A stretch of 23,668 nt of DNA from NCBI RefSeq assembly GCF_030812885.1, contig NZ_JAUSTO010000023.1, positions 1 to 23,668 of the forward strand. Reading direction: 5' to 3'. Positions within the stretch are counted from its first letter, which is position 1; every line of letters starts with the position of its first letter. The position numbers were made by a program, and so were the translations under genes. Of this stretch, positions 6,945 to 15,268 are shown one piece after another. The notes under the pieces are model-generated. The model saw only the letters and a program-made list of their open reading frames with translations, searched no databases and was not told where the DNA came from. The DNA comes from Moryella indoligenes (GTDB taxonomy: Bacteria > Bacillota > Clostridia > Lachnospirales > Lachnospiraceae).

Positions 6945-7577
6945 TCACCCCGGAATCGTTAACACCAAACCGTCTGCTATTTTGTTCGGATTTGAGCCGA
7001 TAGCCTCGCGGTTTGCTTCGTACAAAGGGTGCCAGTCTGCTGAGCCCGTTAATTTCCTTGCTATACTGCTCAGACAATCGCCACGCTGTACGGTATACGT
7101 CTTCGGAGGAGATTGCGCCGCCTCCCGCTGCGGGGCTTCTGCTTCCGGCGCAGGCGTTTGCTGTTCCAGCGTCACAACTTTGGATTGCCCGGCACTTACT
7201 TTTCTGTGTTCTTTGAGTGTGATCGAAAAATAGATATCTCCGGTGCCATCCTGTTCCGACCACTCAAAAGATTCCACCCTGCATTTAAAATTTACCGGGG
7301 TTCCGGTGATGATAACTTTTACCGGCCCACCGTTTTTAATTCGTTCAACTTCCTTCACGCATTTCTGCGGGGATTTCAAGTTGCTGTACTCGCAGTACCC
7401 TGAATCGTATCTCTTAGGAAAAAAAGAGGAAAAGGTCACTGTTTTCAGCGACCTTCCCCCTGCAAGCCCGATTTCACCCAAAGCATTAATGTTGACCGTT
7501 TCTATCCCTCGTGAAGATGTGACGTGATACTCCGAGGGAAGCACAGGAAATCTGAACTTTTTAAGCCATAGCTGCAT
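6945..7577 (-). CDS. LysM baseplate protein (XkdP/YqbP-like)
   Basis: This 210-residue protein has an N-terminal domain, about residues 1-125 (FRFPVLPSEYHVTSSRGIETVNINALGEI and FFPKRYDSGYCEY), typical of XkdP/YqbP. A Pro/Glu/Ala linker (about 140-158) and one LysM domain (about 160-209, YTVQRGDCLSSIARKLTGSADWHPLYEANR...) follow. LysM binds peptidoglycan or, within baseplates, may connect hub parts. It overlaps the end of the tape measure gene by 17 bases in another frame, with GGAGGTG 11 bases before the start. It acts at the tail tip. No catalytic domain is present. Confidence 0.9.
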   Translation of the reverse strand: MQLWLKKFRFPVLPSEYHVTSSRGIETVNINALGEIGLAGGRSLKTVTFSSFFPKRYDSGYCEYSNLKSPQKCVKEVERIKNGGPVKVIITGTPVNFKCRVESFEWSEQDGTGDIYFSITLKEHRKVSAGQSKVVTLEQQTPAPEAEAPQREAAQSPPKTYTVQRGDCLSSIARKLTGSADWHPLYEANREAIGSNPNKIADGLVLTIPG

Positions 7578-9732
7578 CTGGCGTCACACCTCCTCGATTG
7601 AATTTTGCTGCTTTTACCTTTCTGACCATCGCCTCAGCAAGTCTATCAATGTCGGCCTGCTCCCTTACAACCACTTGATCGGCTATCTTTGCTATAGTGA
7701 CGTTGCCGCCGCTTTTTGTCATTTGCATAGACACGTCATGAGGATAGATACGTGAACCGTGAGGAAGGTCGATAATCTCTCCGCCGCGCTCATGCACCTG
7801 AACAATGCCGCCGCGCCAGCTAACATCCCCTCTCGCTCTAGTATGCACCCGCTCGTGCTTCGAGCCCGGGAGCTCAGTGACTTTGCCGTCTTCTGAAACC
7901 CCGACCAGTTTGCCGATCCCGCTGATAATTCCTCCAAGAGCCCCGGTTATTCCGTTAATAATTCCCATTATTACATCGGTAATGCCGGTGAAAATTCCCA
8001 GCACACCGCTCCATGCTTTATCCCAGTCTCCGGTAAAAACTCCGGTTATAAAATCTATCAAACCGCTGAAAACGCCGAGTACTCCATCCACTACAGTAAT
8101 GGCTCCGTCCAGCAATCCCATCAGGCCGCCGACCGCCGCACCAGCTGCGCCAGCTAAGACTATCCCGAGAAAATCTGCTACCGGAGCTAATTTCTCTTTC
8201 ATTGCTCCTAGTTTTTCTTTGGTATCCTCGACTTTAACCTTGAGATGGTCCATGGATTTAGAGGAGCCAGACAACCCCTTTTTGAAAACATCAAAGTGTT
8301 TTTTTACGGCCAGCACCACTACGATCAGCAGCGCTATTCCAGCAATCACCAGCCCCAGAGGAGAAGTAAAAGCTGCAATCCCTCCACGGAGAAGCTTCGC
8401 TCCGCCGCTCATGGCTTTGAACCCCCTGCTTGCTTTGGTCAAAAAACCAGCAAAAGCATTAAAGCCACGCCCCAGAGTACCCACCCCGGTTACAAGATTT
8501 CCAAAGATCATAATCGCCGGGCCTGCGGCGGCAGCCATAGCAGCCCATTTCACAATTTGTTTTCGCTGTTCCGGGTCCATCTGGTTAAATTTATCTATCA
8601 AATCAGTAAGCTTTTCAATGAACGGTGTAACGGCCTCCCCCAGCGCTGCACCAGCTGAAAACTTGAAAACGTCAAAAGACGATTTGAGTTTTTCAATTGA
8701 GCCACCAGTTCCGGACATCAGGGCATCAGCCATTCCGTGTGAGGCTCCCTCTGCCCCCTCAATTCCAGCTTTCAGATTTTCAAGGGCTTGCCCTCCGGGG
8801 CCGTTAATTAAAGTCACCCACTTTGCCGCCTGATTTTTTCCAAAAATCGCAGACGCAGCTGCAAGCTGCTCCTGATCAGAAAGCCCCGCAAATCCTTCCT
8901 GTAAGACTTCCATTGTGTCAGACATGGACTTGAGTTTGCCGTTAGAATCAAAAACATTTATTCCCAGCCTTTCCAGCCAATCTGAGCCTTCTTTTGCCGG
9001 AGAGGCAAGTCTCATCAGACCGGTGTTAAGTGCCGTAGCACCCTCTGAAGCTGATATACTATGATCACCAAAGACGCCCGTCAGCACTGCCAAATCCGAA
9101 AAATCCCAGCCGACCGTTTTTGCCGTTGATCCGGCTATGGACATGGCTTCAAACAGTCCCTCTACCGTAGTGTTGGCCTGCGCTTGTGCTTTTGCCATCA
9201 TGTCGGAGTAGTGAGCCGCCTCTTCGGAACCCGCGCCGAATGCTTTTAAGGTATTTCCGAGACCTCCGGTAATTGTGGAAAGATCAGTCGCCGTGCCTGC
9301 GGCCAAATCCATGGCCGGGGTCAGCATGTTTGCAGCCTCGGCAGCCGCAAAACCCTGTCTCGCAAAATTCAGCGAAGCATCTGCCGCGTCCTGCATACCA
9401 AAAACAGAGTTTGACGCTGCCGTCTTGATTGAGTTCTCAAGCAGCTTTGCCTCATCTTCCGTGCTCCCCATGGTCTGCTGTACAAGCCGCAGAGTTTTAT
9501 CTACTTCTCCAAAAGACTTAACTCCGGCGACACCCAATCCTACCAGCGGAACAGTTACCCCAGCCGTCAACCGTGTGCCAAATTTAGAAATTGATTCTCC
9601 GCCTTTTTGCACGCCTTTCCACGCACGATCAGCAGCTTTGCTCCCAGATTTCAGCGTTTCGATCGTAGCCTTAAAAGAGGCAGTGAAGTTGTCAACAAAC
9701 TTAAATTCAACATCTGTTGTCCGCTTAGCCAT
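7561..9732 (-). CDS. Tail tape measure protein
   Basis: This 723-residue protein sets tail length and enters the host membrane at infection. The N-terminus reads VEFKFVDNFTASFKATIETLKSG. A TP901-type core occupies about residues 75-340, with FGEVDKTLRLVQQTMGS, SNSVFGMQDAADASLNFARQGFAAAEAA and GVFGDHSISASEGATAL. Hydrophobic stretches lie at about 459-477 (LGLVIAGIALLIVVVLAV) and 525-640, rich in Gly and Ile. The C-terminus (VSWRGGIVQVHERGGEIIDLPHGSRIYPHD) is typical of Firmicutes tape measures. No peptidase or muramidase domain is seen. At roughly 0.15 nm per residue the tail would be about 110 nm (inference). The start overlaps the frameshifted chaperone ORF. Confidence 0.95.
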   Translation of the reverse strand: MAKRTTDVEFKFVDNFTASFKATIETLKSGSKAADRAWKGVQKGGESISKFGTRLTAGVTVPLVGLGVAGVKSFGEVDKTLRLVQQTMGSTEDEAKLLENSIKTAASNSVFGMQDAADASLNFARQGFAAAEAANMLTPAMDLAAGTATDLSTITGGLGNTLKAFGAGSEEAAHYSDMMAKAQAQANTTVEGLFEAMSIAGSTAKTVGWDFSDLAVLTGVFGDHSISASEGATALNTGLMRLASPAKEGSDWLERLGINVFDSNGKLKSMSDTMEVLQEGFAGLSDQEQLAAASAIFGKNQAAKWVTLINGPGGQALENLKAGIEGAEGASHGMADALMSGTGGSIEKLKSSFDVFKFSAGAALGEAVTPFIEKLTDLIDKFNQMDPEQRKQIVKWAAMAAAAGPAIMIFGNLVTGVGTLGRGFNAFAGFLTKASRGFKAMSGGAKLLRGGIAAFTSPLGLVIAGIALLIVVVLAVKKHFDVFKKGLSGSSKSMDHLKVKVEDTKEKLGAMKEKLAPVADFLGIVLAGAAGAAVGGLMGLLDGAITVVDGVLGVFSGLIDFITGVFTGDWDKAWSGVLGIFTGITDVIMGIINGITGALGGIISGIGKLVGVSEDGKVTELPGSKHERVHTRARGDVSWRGGIVQVHERGGEIIDLPHGSRIYPHDVSMQMTKSGGNVTIAKIADQVVVREQADIDRLAEAMVRKVKAAKFNRGGVTPDAAMA

Positions 9733-10341
9733 TCAACTCCTCCCTCTCTTTTTCCGCGTCTTCTGCTTGCTTACGCAAAAACGCACGAATCAGAATTTTA
9801 TCCGATTCATGCGCATCAAAATATTCTGTTGGCGACCAATGATGATTAACAAAAAGAAGATACATCGCTTGAAAATCCTCATCGGTCGCTATCAGTTTTT
9901 TACACTTTCATAGTCCAGCCCATCATCAGAGCTGTTTTCCTCCTCGTCATCAGATTCGATGTAGCCGGAGAGCATCCCGATCCGGTTAGCAATGTCCATC
10001 AGCTCTCCACCCGGGAAAAGGGTCTTTGCTAAATCCTTCGGAGTTGCAGCCCCGTAGTACTCCATCAGATCATGATCCTTGAGATTGGGCTCTACACAGC
10101 CAGCAACAACAATCATGGCTTTAGCCTCATAAGCCCTCTCGACATCAAAGTTGCCTTTCTTGTCATAGGAGCCACTCATCAGATTTGTCCAGGCATTCCC
10201 TGACAGGGCCTTGATTGTAATCTCAATATATTCCCCCGCGATTTTGGACAGGCGATCAGCCCGTACTTTTTCTGTAGGGATTTCCTTCAGTTTGTCCCTG
10301 TCCAGTTTCATCAACCGCGCAGCAAGTGTTAAATCACTCAT
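9725..10341 (-). CDS. Tail assembly chaperone, minus-one frameshift fusion (gpG-T type)
   Basis: This is the predicted long product when ribosomes slip back one base at 9895-9901. The first 147 residues are those of the short form; the sequence then continues KKLIATDEDFQAMYLLFVNHHW...KILIRAFLRKQAEDAEKEREELNG, giving 205 residues and a stop overlapping the tape measure start. The 56-residue extension has no start codon or ribosome binding site of its own, so frameshifting is the natural way to express it. In lambda the equivalent gpG/gpGT pair loads the tape measure for tail tube assembly; the gene position here, between tube and tape measure, is the same. The existence of the fusion is inferred from sequence alone. 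Confidence 0.8.
9892..10341 (-). CDS. Tail assembly chaperone, short form (XkdN-like)
   Basis: This 149-residue protein is the zero-frame product, from MSDLTLAARLMKLDRDKLKEIPTEKVRADRLS to DEEENSSDDGLDYESVKN. It is the XkdN/YqbN family found between tail tube and tape measure in PBSX-like phages. GGGGGAAATAAA precedes the ATG. It is mostly helical with an acidic tail and no catalytic motif. It stops directly after a slippery heptamer, so two products are expected from one gene. Confidence 0.9.
   Translation of the reverse strand: MSDLTLAARLMKLDRDKLKEIPTEKVRADRLSKIAGEYIEITIKALSGNAWTNLMSGSYDKKGNFDVERAYEAKAMIVVAGCVEPNLKDHDLMEYYGAATPKDLAKTLFPGGELMDIANRIGMLSGYIESDDEEENSSDDGLDYESVKN
9895..9901 (-). 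promoter_or_regulatory. Programmed minus-one ribosomal frameshift site A AAA AAC
   Basis: On the minus strand the zero-frame codons are GTA AAA AAC TGA. The heptamer A-AAA-AAC is the classic X-XXY-YYZ slippery sequence, lying immediately before the TGA stop. After the slip the frame reads AAA AAA CTG ATA GCG and stays open for 56 more codons. No strong downstream hairpin was found by eye; the stop codon next to the site could slow the ribosome. Confidence 0.85.
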
Positions 10342-10353
10342 TTTATTTCCCCC

Positions 10354-10788
10354 TTATGCGTTAATCACATCGAGAAGATCCCAATCCTCGAAGGTGAAGT
10401 TATAAGATTCCTCTCCGTTCTTTCCGTTCTCAAAGTCCATCAGGATGGCCTTGTCAAGCTTGCAGTTATAGTAGACTACACGCTCCGCGCCCAACGCATC
10501 CGGATCATCAAGCTTTGATATGATCTTAAAGCTAGGGGTCTTCCCCTTCTTTACCGCATCAGAAAGCTTCTTTGTAATGTTCGTCCGGACATGGTGCAGT
10601 TTAAAACTGCCCTTTCCCTCAAGCTTTGACATTTTCTTACCGGCGATCAACCTGCGGCACATAGCAACATCGCTATAGGTAATGTTTACTTCACCCTTGC
10701 AGGATTCCACCTCGCCGACATAATCATCATCAAACCACATTTCACCGAAAGTACCGTTAATAACCTGATTAGAAATAAATTCCTTCAT
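10354..10788 (-). CDS. Tail tube protein (XkdM-like)
   Basis: This 144-residue protein is of the XkdM/YqbM phage tail tube family: MKEFISNQVINGTFGEMWFDDDYVGEVESCKGEVNITY, then LEGKGSFKLHHV and NGKNGEESYNFTFEDWDLLDVIN. Many copies form the inner tube inside the sheath. A strong AAGGAGG precedes the ATG. It follows the sheath gene by 13 bases and precedes the chaperone gene, as in all PBSX-like tails. Confidence 0.92.
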   Translation of the reverse strand: MKEFISNQVINGTFGEMWFDDDYVGEVESCKGEVNITYSDVAMCRRLIAGKKMSKLEGKGSFKLHHVRTNITKKLSDAVKKGKTPSFKIISKLDDPDALGAERVVYYNCKLDKAILMDFENGKNGEESYNFTFEDWDLLDVINA

Positions 10789-10801
10789 AATATGATCCTC
10801 C

Positions 10802-11917
10802 TTAAATGCTGATGTTCAGCGTCACATCTTCGATTGCATCAAGAAGAGAAACGACAGCCTTCAAGAAAACATGTGATCCGGTGTCTGCCATCTTGATTTC
10901 ATTGTCGGAAGCATCTTTGACCTCTTTTGTTACTACGCCGGTGCCGCTTTCATAAACAACCTTTTTCCCATTCGACACAAGCCAATCCTTCACAGCAGCC
11001 GCATCAATTTCACACTCTCCGGCCGATAGGACTTCATCACGAATCAGGCCCTTGAAATATCCATTGACGGCCGTCAGCAGCAAGCACTTGTTGTCGTAGC
11101 TGTTTGCATACTTGCCGATGTAGCCGTCCTCGATAGTCTTCCGGATATCGTCTTTCATCATATCCATTGCTTCCACAAGTCTGATCTTCTTGAAACTATC
11201 AAGCTTATCAGCTGTAGTCGCGACAAAAGAGTTAACTGCACGGCTCAGTTTCACCTTCTCGCCATCCCAGTAAGCAATCAGCTCTCCAGCACCGACCGCC
11301 GCATCGCGCTCTTCCTTTGTAAGACGGTTGACATCCTCAAAGTCACGCAGAGGAGCATAAGTAGCCGACACCCGCATCCCGGTTCCTGCCAGCAGTCCAG
11401 CAATTCGCGGTGTGGTCTTCTCCGGTGTCAGCGGCTTTCCTTTTCTGGTAAGAATAGAAGTCCAACTGATCACGCCTTCGTTGTCTGAACTCTCAGCATT
11501 CGGCAGCACAGCCTTAACAAGGACATCTTTTGCACGCAATCCCTTGATCCAGTTTGCAATATCACTGGTCTTGTGGTCTGTCTCCACTGTCGGGATTGCC
11601 ATGTAATTAAATTTCTCTGTCTCGTAAAACTTTTCCATGGCTGTATATTCCGCTGCCATATCCGTGGCTGTCTTCATCACATACACACTTACATACTTCG
11701 GCGCCGTGGTGTATCCTACCAGCGCATCTTTGATGTACTGTACGTTATCAGCCGTTAAGCCCGTATCCGGGATATCACTGATCCCATACACCTTGAAAGA
11801 CTGCTGTTTTGTATCCTTCAGTACCAGAGCAACGATTCCGCGTGCCCCTCTCTGAACAGCACTCGCCCCCTGCTCAACAAACGTAATTGAAATACTAGGG
11901 GATGTTAATTTTCCCAT
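10802..11917 (-). CDS. Tail sheath protein (XkdK-like)
   Basis: This 371-residue protein forms the contractile sheath, so the phage is a myovirus. The pattern is PSISITFVEQGASAVQRGARGIVALVLKD at the start, YTAMEKFYETEKFNYMAIPT in the middle, RVSATYAPLRDFEDVNRL, and a C-terminal GSHVFLKAVVSLLDAIEDVTLNISI. The length is on the short side of the sheath family but usual for PBSX/XkdK types. AAAGGATGAGTAA precedes the ATG. Confidence 0.93.
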   Translation of the reverse strand: MGKLTSPSISITFVEQGASAVQRGARGIVALVLKDTKQQSFKVYGISDIPDTGLTADNVQYIKDALVGYTTAPKYVSVYVMKTATDMAAEYTAMEKFYETEKFNYMAIPTVETDHKTSDIANWIKGLRAKDVLVKAVLPNAESSDNEGVISWTSILTRKGKPLTPEKTTPRIAGLLAGTGMRVSATYAPLRDFEDVNRLTKEERDAAVGAGELIAYWDGEKVKLSRAVNSFVATTADKLDSFKKIRLVEAMDMMKDDIRKTIEDGYIGKYANSYDNKCLLLTAVNGYFKGLIRDEVLSAGECEIDAAAVKDWLVSNGKKVVYESGTGVVTKEVKDASDNEIKMADTGSHVFLKAVVSLLDAIEDVTLNISI

Positions 11918-11921
11918 TTAC

Positions 11922-12359
11922 TCATCCTTTCTGCGCATATCCTGTATGCACGTGCTCGATCATTTCACCGCTGTGCGTCTCCGTGTTCTCCCACCAGTCA
12001 AGCCGGAAAGAGATTTGCGGGATGTTGTTGTTCTCTCCCACGCAATCATGTTCGTAATCAATCACCCGCAATTTCCGGTCTTTAACCGTCAGTACCATAC
12101 CGAGTAGATCGCAAATCCGTTCGATTTTTTCAAGTGCGTCTGCGTTATCTGCTCTCCGCTGCACGTAAGTGATTTTCATGGTGCACTGCTTGTGCATCCA
12201 GTTTTTTGACTGCCGGTTTATTCCAGTCGGAATACACTCAACAAAAAAATACGGTGGCGCTGCCTTGTCCACGGTGTCATTACCGTACCTCTTGATATTT
12301 GGATATTCTGTTCTCAGCACAGCATTGATGCGAGCTATTAAATCGCTGTACTTTATCAT
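11922..12359 (-). CDS. Tail terminator / connector protein (DUF6838-like)
   Basis: This 145-residue protein lies between the gp10-like connector and the sheath. MIKYSDLIARINAVLRTEYPNIKRYG, then APPYFFVECIPT and a C-terminal ISFRLDWWENTE fit the phage tail terminator family DUF6838. The protein would cap the tail tube and join it to the head. It overlaps the gene before it by 4 bases. Confidence 0.8.
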   Translation of the reverse strand: MIKYSDLIARINAVLRTEYPNIKRYGNDTVDKAAPPYFFVECIPTGINRQSKNWMHKQCTMKITYVQRRADNADALEKIERICDLLGMVLTVKDRKLRVIDYEHDCVGENNNIPQISFRLDWWENTETHSGEMIEHVHTGYAQKG

Positions 12360-12784
12360 AGATTTGATCCTTTCAGCAGTCTGTCAGCTGTTGCTTGAAT
12401 CATCTCCGGAAATTTTGTCTCGTACTCCGCTCGGGTCTTCTCTGCATAGTGCTTGCCCGGCACAAAACCTCCGGTGTCGTGACCATGAAAATCAAATTTT
12501 CTGTGACCATTTTCCACCCAATGAAAATGCGCCCCCTGGTTAGAAACACTGACTTTTGTTATGACACCAAGATCTCCTTTTTCCGTCTCGGTCTTCCAGT
12601 TCTTTTTGATATGCCCTTTTCCGGTGCCATAACTATCGGGCATTTTTGCGTCACAGTCTTTTTTCCATTCACGTGCAGCCTTTTTCATGCTTTTATTCAC
12701 TTCATCCGGGTAATGTGAAATGAGCTTTTCCATATCATCGCTCAGCTCTTTTAGTCCGCTGAGCTTTACAGTAAAATCACCCAT
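12356..12784 (-). CDS. HK97 gp10-family head-tail connector
   Basis: This 142-residue protein fits the HK97 gp10 family: VKLSGLKELSDDMEKL at the N-terminus, a helical KSMKKAAREWKKDCDAKMP, GHIKKNWKTE, then the typical GAHFHWVENGHRKFDFHG and a C-terminal helix. Members take part in joining head and tail. GGAGAGG is found before the ATG. It overlaps both neighbours by a few bases. Confidence 0.87.
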   Translation of the reverse strand: MGDFTVKLSGLKELSDDMEKLISHYPDEVNKSMKKAAREWKKDCDAKMPDSYGTGKGHIKKNWKTETEKGDLGVITKVSVSNQGAHFHWVENGHRKFDFHGHDTGGFVPGKHYAEKTRAEYETKFPEMIQATADRLLKGSNL

Positions 12785-13136
12785 TATCCACCTCTCCTAC
12801 GGCATGATCTTTGCTCTCCGTGCAGAAAAGTTCCAAATAGTAACTGGCTTCTAAAGGATTTAGAATATAGTTGATTTGGAACTGCCGATCTTTATACTTT
12901 AGGACGTCCTTCTCAGTCACATCTGTACTTCGGATTGTGATTTTATAGCTTACTGAGTTAGTGTCTTTGTAGTATTCAAGCTGCTCCTTGCCTCTGATCG
13001 GTCTAATTTCAGCCCACACCTTTTTTAAGGGTGCAATCTTATAAACTGTATTTCCGAGACTATCCTCTGTTTCCTGATATCGCATGATGATGACGCGACG
13101 ATTCAAACGCCCAGGGTTAACGCCTTTCAGGTTCAT
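12777..13136 (-). CDS. Head closure / stopper protein (SPP1 gp16-like adaptor)
   Basis: This 119-residue protein has the phage head-tail adaptor pattern: PGRLNRRVIIMRYQETEDSLGNTVYKIAPLKKVWAEIRPIRGKEQLEYYKDTNSVSYKITIR, then VLKYKDRQFQINYILNP. These small beta proteins close the filled head under the connector. It overlaps the previous gene (ATGA type) and the gp10-like gene. Confidence 0.88.
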   Translation of the reverse strand: MNLKGVNPGRLNRRVIIMRYQETEDSLGNTVYKIAPLKKVWAEIRPIRGKEQLEYYKDTNSVSYKITIRSTDVTEKDVLKYKDRQFQINYILNPLEASYYLELFCTESKDHAVGEVDNG

Positions 13137-13417
13137 CTGCTCGCCCCCTCATGCTTCAGCTGCAACTGCAAGATCATGCTCTGATATAGATACTCAATCC
13201 TGCGCTTGATCTGCTGCTCAGATTGCATCAGCTCACGATTGTCATACATATCCTGCACAATCGCAGCTAAAAGGATTTTTGCCGTGCTGTCTGCTTCATC
13301 ATAAGCTCCGACAGCAGAAACAATATATTCCTTCGCTGCCGCAATAAGTTTTTCTATCAGAGCATCGTCATCGTCACAATCCACACGGAGGTAGTCTTTA
13401 ACTTCCTGTAACGTCAT
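13133..13417 (-). CDS. Head-tail connector (gp6/QLRG family)
   Basis: This 94-residue helical protein reads MTLQEVKDYLRVDCDDDDALIEKLIAAAKEYI at the start and ILLAAIVQDMYDNRELM in the middle, the gp6/Phage_QLRG DNA packaging family that forms the ring below the portal. It is the first gene after the major capsid and follows a G9 tract that stands in place of a normal Shine-Dalgarno sequence. Confidence 0.88.
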   Translation of the reverse strand: MTLQEVKDYLRVDCDDDDALIEKLIAAAKEYIVSAVGAYDEADSTAKILLAAIVQDMYDNRELMQSEQQIKRRIEYLYQSMILQLQLKHEGASR

Positions 13418-13423
13418 TTCTTA

Positions 13424-13432
13424 CCCCCCCCC
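13424..13432 (-). promoter_or_regulatory. G9 homopolymer acting as ribosome binding site
   Basis: On the minus strand AAGGGGGGGGG-TAAGAA-ATG precedes the connector gene at 13417. No AGGAGG is present, so this tract of nine G bases must pair with the anti-Shine-Dalgarno sequence. Runs of this length are prone to slippage; a length change would alter initiation strength rather than the reading frame. Confidence 0.5.
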
Positions 13433-13443
13433 TTCAACAAAGC

Positions 13444-13465
13444 TCCCCGGGGAAATCCCCGGGGA
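13444..13465 (-). promoter_or_regulatory. Strong hairpin between capsid and connector genes
   Basis: TCCCCGGGG-ATTT-CCCCGGGGA forms a perfect 9-bp GC stem; each arm is itself an 8-base palindrome. No T-run follows (GCTTTGTTG), so it is not a simple terminator. It lies 12 bases after the capsid stop and could stabilise the capsid mRNA or partly block readthrough to keep connector proteins low. Confidence 0.6.
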
Positions 13466-13476
13466 TACCGTTATCA

Positions 13477-14598
13477 TCAGCCAGCCACAGATGTATCAAT
13501 GAATCCGTCAACGAAAGCATTCTTATCTTTCACCTTGACATCCATTCTCTCGATGCCACGGAAAAGGGTAAGGTCCTGCTCGAAAGCGTTCAGTTCACCG
13601 ACGGCCGCAACACTGGAAGTCATAACAGAGAGCTTCTGACGATCAAAAATCTTAACAGCCTCCTTGAAATCTCCGATCTTGAACGGAATCTTGGTTGTCT
13701 TCGTCTTCAGGACATCGTTCGGTACAACCTCAACCGGAATCTTCCTTGCCCCCACAGCAAGCACCATCTGCATCGGGTTCTGTGCATCCGGAGTGAGCAT
13801 ATAACGATTCTGACCATCCTTGAGGGTGTCAAGGTAGTTCAGACCATCATCGTTGGTTACAATTCTCACACTGCCGGCATAAGCAGAGCCCAGAGTAACG
13901 TTGATCGCCTTCTTGATTCCATCAAGATTCTTCAGATCAGTCGGAGTCGATGCCGTAAGGGCTGCAAGAATCTGCGCATTCCTTGTTGCAATATCCTCAT
14001 CACCCAACCATTTGACAAGGTAATTCGTAATGTTTGCATCGGAATCAGCCAGAAGTTCATTAGTCACCGGGAGATATCCAGCATACTTCTTAATGGCATA
14101 CTCGAGAATCTCAAACTGCGGAGTTTTGGCCGCCGTGATCTTGCCGCTCTCAGAGACCGCAGCAAATCCTGTATGCTGTGCCTTCTTCTGGAATGTTCTG
14201 CGGCCGGAGGCCGTAGATACCGGCTCAACATCTACAAGGTCTTCAAGCTTCGCCTTTGCCTCCTTGTACTTGTTAATCTTGGTTCTGATGTCTTCCGGGA
14301 CAGTATAACCTCCGTCGGCCTTTGTCCCCTCGGTCATGGTGTTGGTATAAAAACCATGTCGGGCAGCCTCCGCGAACTCATGTACAGCGTCAACCGGCTC
14401 CACCGGCGATGCTCCACTCAGAACATTAACCGGTGCCGCATCCCCCAGATCATTCAAGAGGTCGTACTCTTCCTGCATGTTTACAAGCTCTTCCTTTGCA
14501 GCCTTCGCCTCGTCGAGCTTTCCTTCGTTTACTAAATTGATTACTTCTGCCTTCTTCGCATTGATTACATTGAGAAGCTCCTGTAATTTCTTCTTCAT
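13477..14598 (-). CDS. Major capsid protein, HK97 family
   Basis: This protein of about 373 residues builds the icosahedral head. A helical, charged N-terminal region (about residues 1-100, KKLQELLNVINAKKAEVINLVNEGKLDEAKAAKEEL) is the scaffold-like delta domain normally removed by the prohead protease encoded next door. The HK97 fold follows, with GYTVPEDIRTKINKYKEAKAKLEDLVDVEPV, KYAGYLPVTNELLADSDANITNYL and a C-terminal FRGIERMDVKVKDKNAFVDG. Two ATG codons lie 9 bases apart; the second (14598) has AGG at proper distance, while the first (14607) does not. The gene is followed by a strong hairpin at 13444-13465. Confidence 0.94.
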   Translation of the reverse strand: MKKKLQELLNVINAKKAEVINLVNEGKLDEAKAAKEELVNMQEEYDLLNDLGDAAPVNVLSGASPVEPVDAVHEFAEAARHGFYTNTMTEGTKADGGYTVPEDIRTKINKYKEAKAKLEDLVDVEPVSTASGRRTFQKKAQHTGFAAVSESGKITAAKTPQFEILEYAIKKYAGYLPVTNELLADSDANITNYLVKWLGDEDIATRNAQILAALTASTPTDLKNLDGIKKAINVTLGSAYAGSVRIVTNDDGLNYLDTLKDGQNRYMLTPDAQNPMQMVLAVGARKIPVEVVPNDVLKTKTTKIPFKIGDFKEAVKIFDRQKLSVMTSSVAAVGELNAFEQDLTLFRGIERMDVKVKDKNAFVDGFIDTSVAG

Positions 14599-14611
14599 AT
14601 CTTTCATCCTT

Positions 14612-15268
14612 TCATGCCCCGAATTTGTCGAGGTCTTTTAAAATATTGTTTTTTTCGTCTTCCTTAGCCTGCATAGCAGCCTTATACTGAGCCACCATTT
14701 CATCAGTCACCTTCAGGCCGCCCATGGCATTTGTCGCCACGGCAGAGCTTCCATTGCTGATAGAATCAATAAAACCCAGCTCAACAGCTCTTTCAGCCGT
14801 CAGCCAGGTTTCCTGCTCCATCATTTCAATGATCTCTTCTTTTGTCTTTCCCGTCTTTGCAACGTAAGCTCCAGCAAGGGCTTCATCCCACTGCTGCAAG
14901 ATTTCTGCCTGCTTCTGGATTTCGTTGTGATTTCCAGAAGCGCCACGGATGGATACATCGTGAATCATGATCATTCCCACTGGACTAATTGTGCTATGTC
15001 CTGCCATGGCAATCACAGATGCCGCGCTTGCGGCAAGAGATTCCACCTCGATATCAATATCGTTTCGGGCTCTCAGCATGGAATAGATTTCCTGCCCCGC
15101 AAGTACATCTCCTCCTCCGGAATTGATTTTTACCTGCAAGCGGTCGCCCTTCGGAAGCTTCTCCAGCGCCGTAACCACATCTTTAGGGACTGTACAATCA
15201 ATGCCGAACCAGTCATAGATCATCTTCCAATCGTTACTTACAATGTCTCCATTGATTTTTAAGATCAT
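14612..15268 (-). CDS. ClpP-like prohead protease (S14 family)
   Basis: This 218-residue serine protease matures the capsid. The N-terminus MILKINGDIVSNDW precedes LQVKINSGGGDVLAGQEIYSML (about residues 44-65), the nucleophile motif LAASAASVIAMAG with Ser81, and MIMIHD with His103. The third catalytic residue is not obvious: the usual region reads EQETWLTAERAVELGFID. A charged C-terminal tail may bind the scaffold. It overlaps the portal stop by 4 bases. Order portal-protease-capsid is the standard HK97-type layout. Confidence 0.92.
   Translation of the reverse strand: MILKINGDIVSNDWKMIYDWFGIDCTVPKDVVTALEKLPKGDRLQVKINSGGGDVLAGQEIYSMLRARNDIDIEVESLAASAASVIAMAGHSTISPVGMIMIHDVSIRGASGNHNEIQKQAEILQQWDEALAGAYVAKTGKTKEEIIEMMEQETWLTAERAVELGFIDSISNGSSAVATNAMGGLKVTDEMVAQYKAAMQAKEDEKNNILKDLDKFGA

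Noticed and set aside
7805..8833. 342-residue plus-strand open frame
   Set aside because: It lies wholly opposite the tape measure gene and is Pro/Ser/Ala-rich, as expected from the reverse of Gly/Ala codons; no ribosome binding site or family pattern.
9275..9913. 212-residue plus-strand open frame opposite the tape measure start
   Set aside because: It is a shadow of the tape measure and the frameshift extension; the sequence is low-complexity Ser/Ala/Pro.
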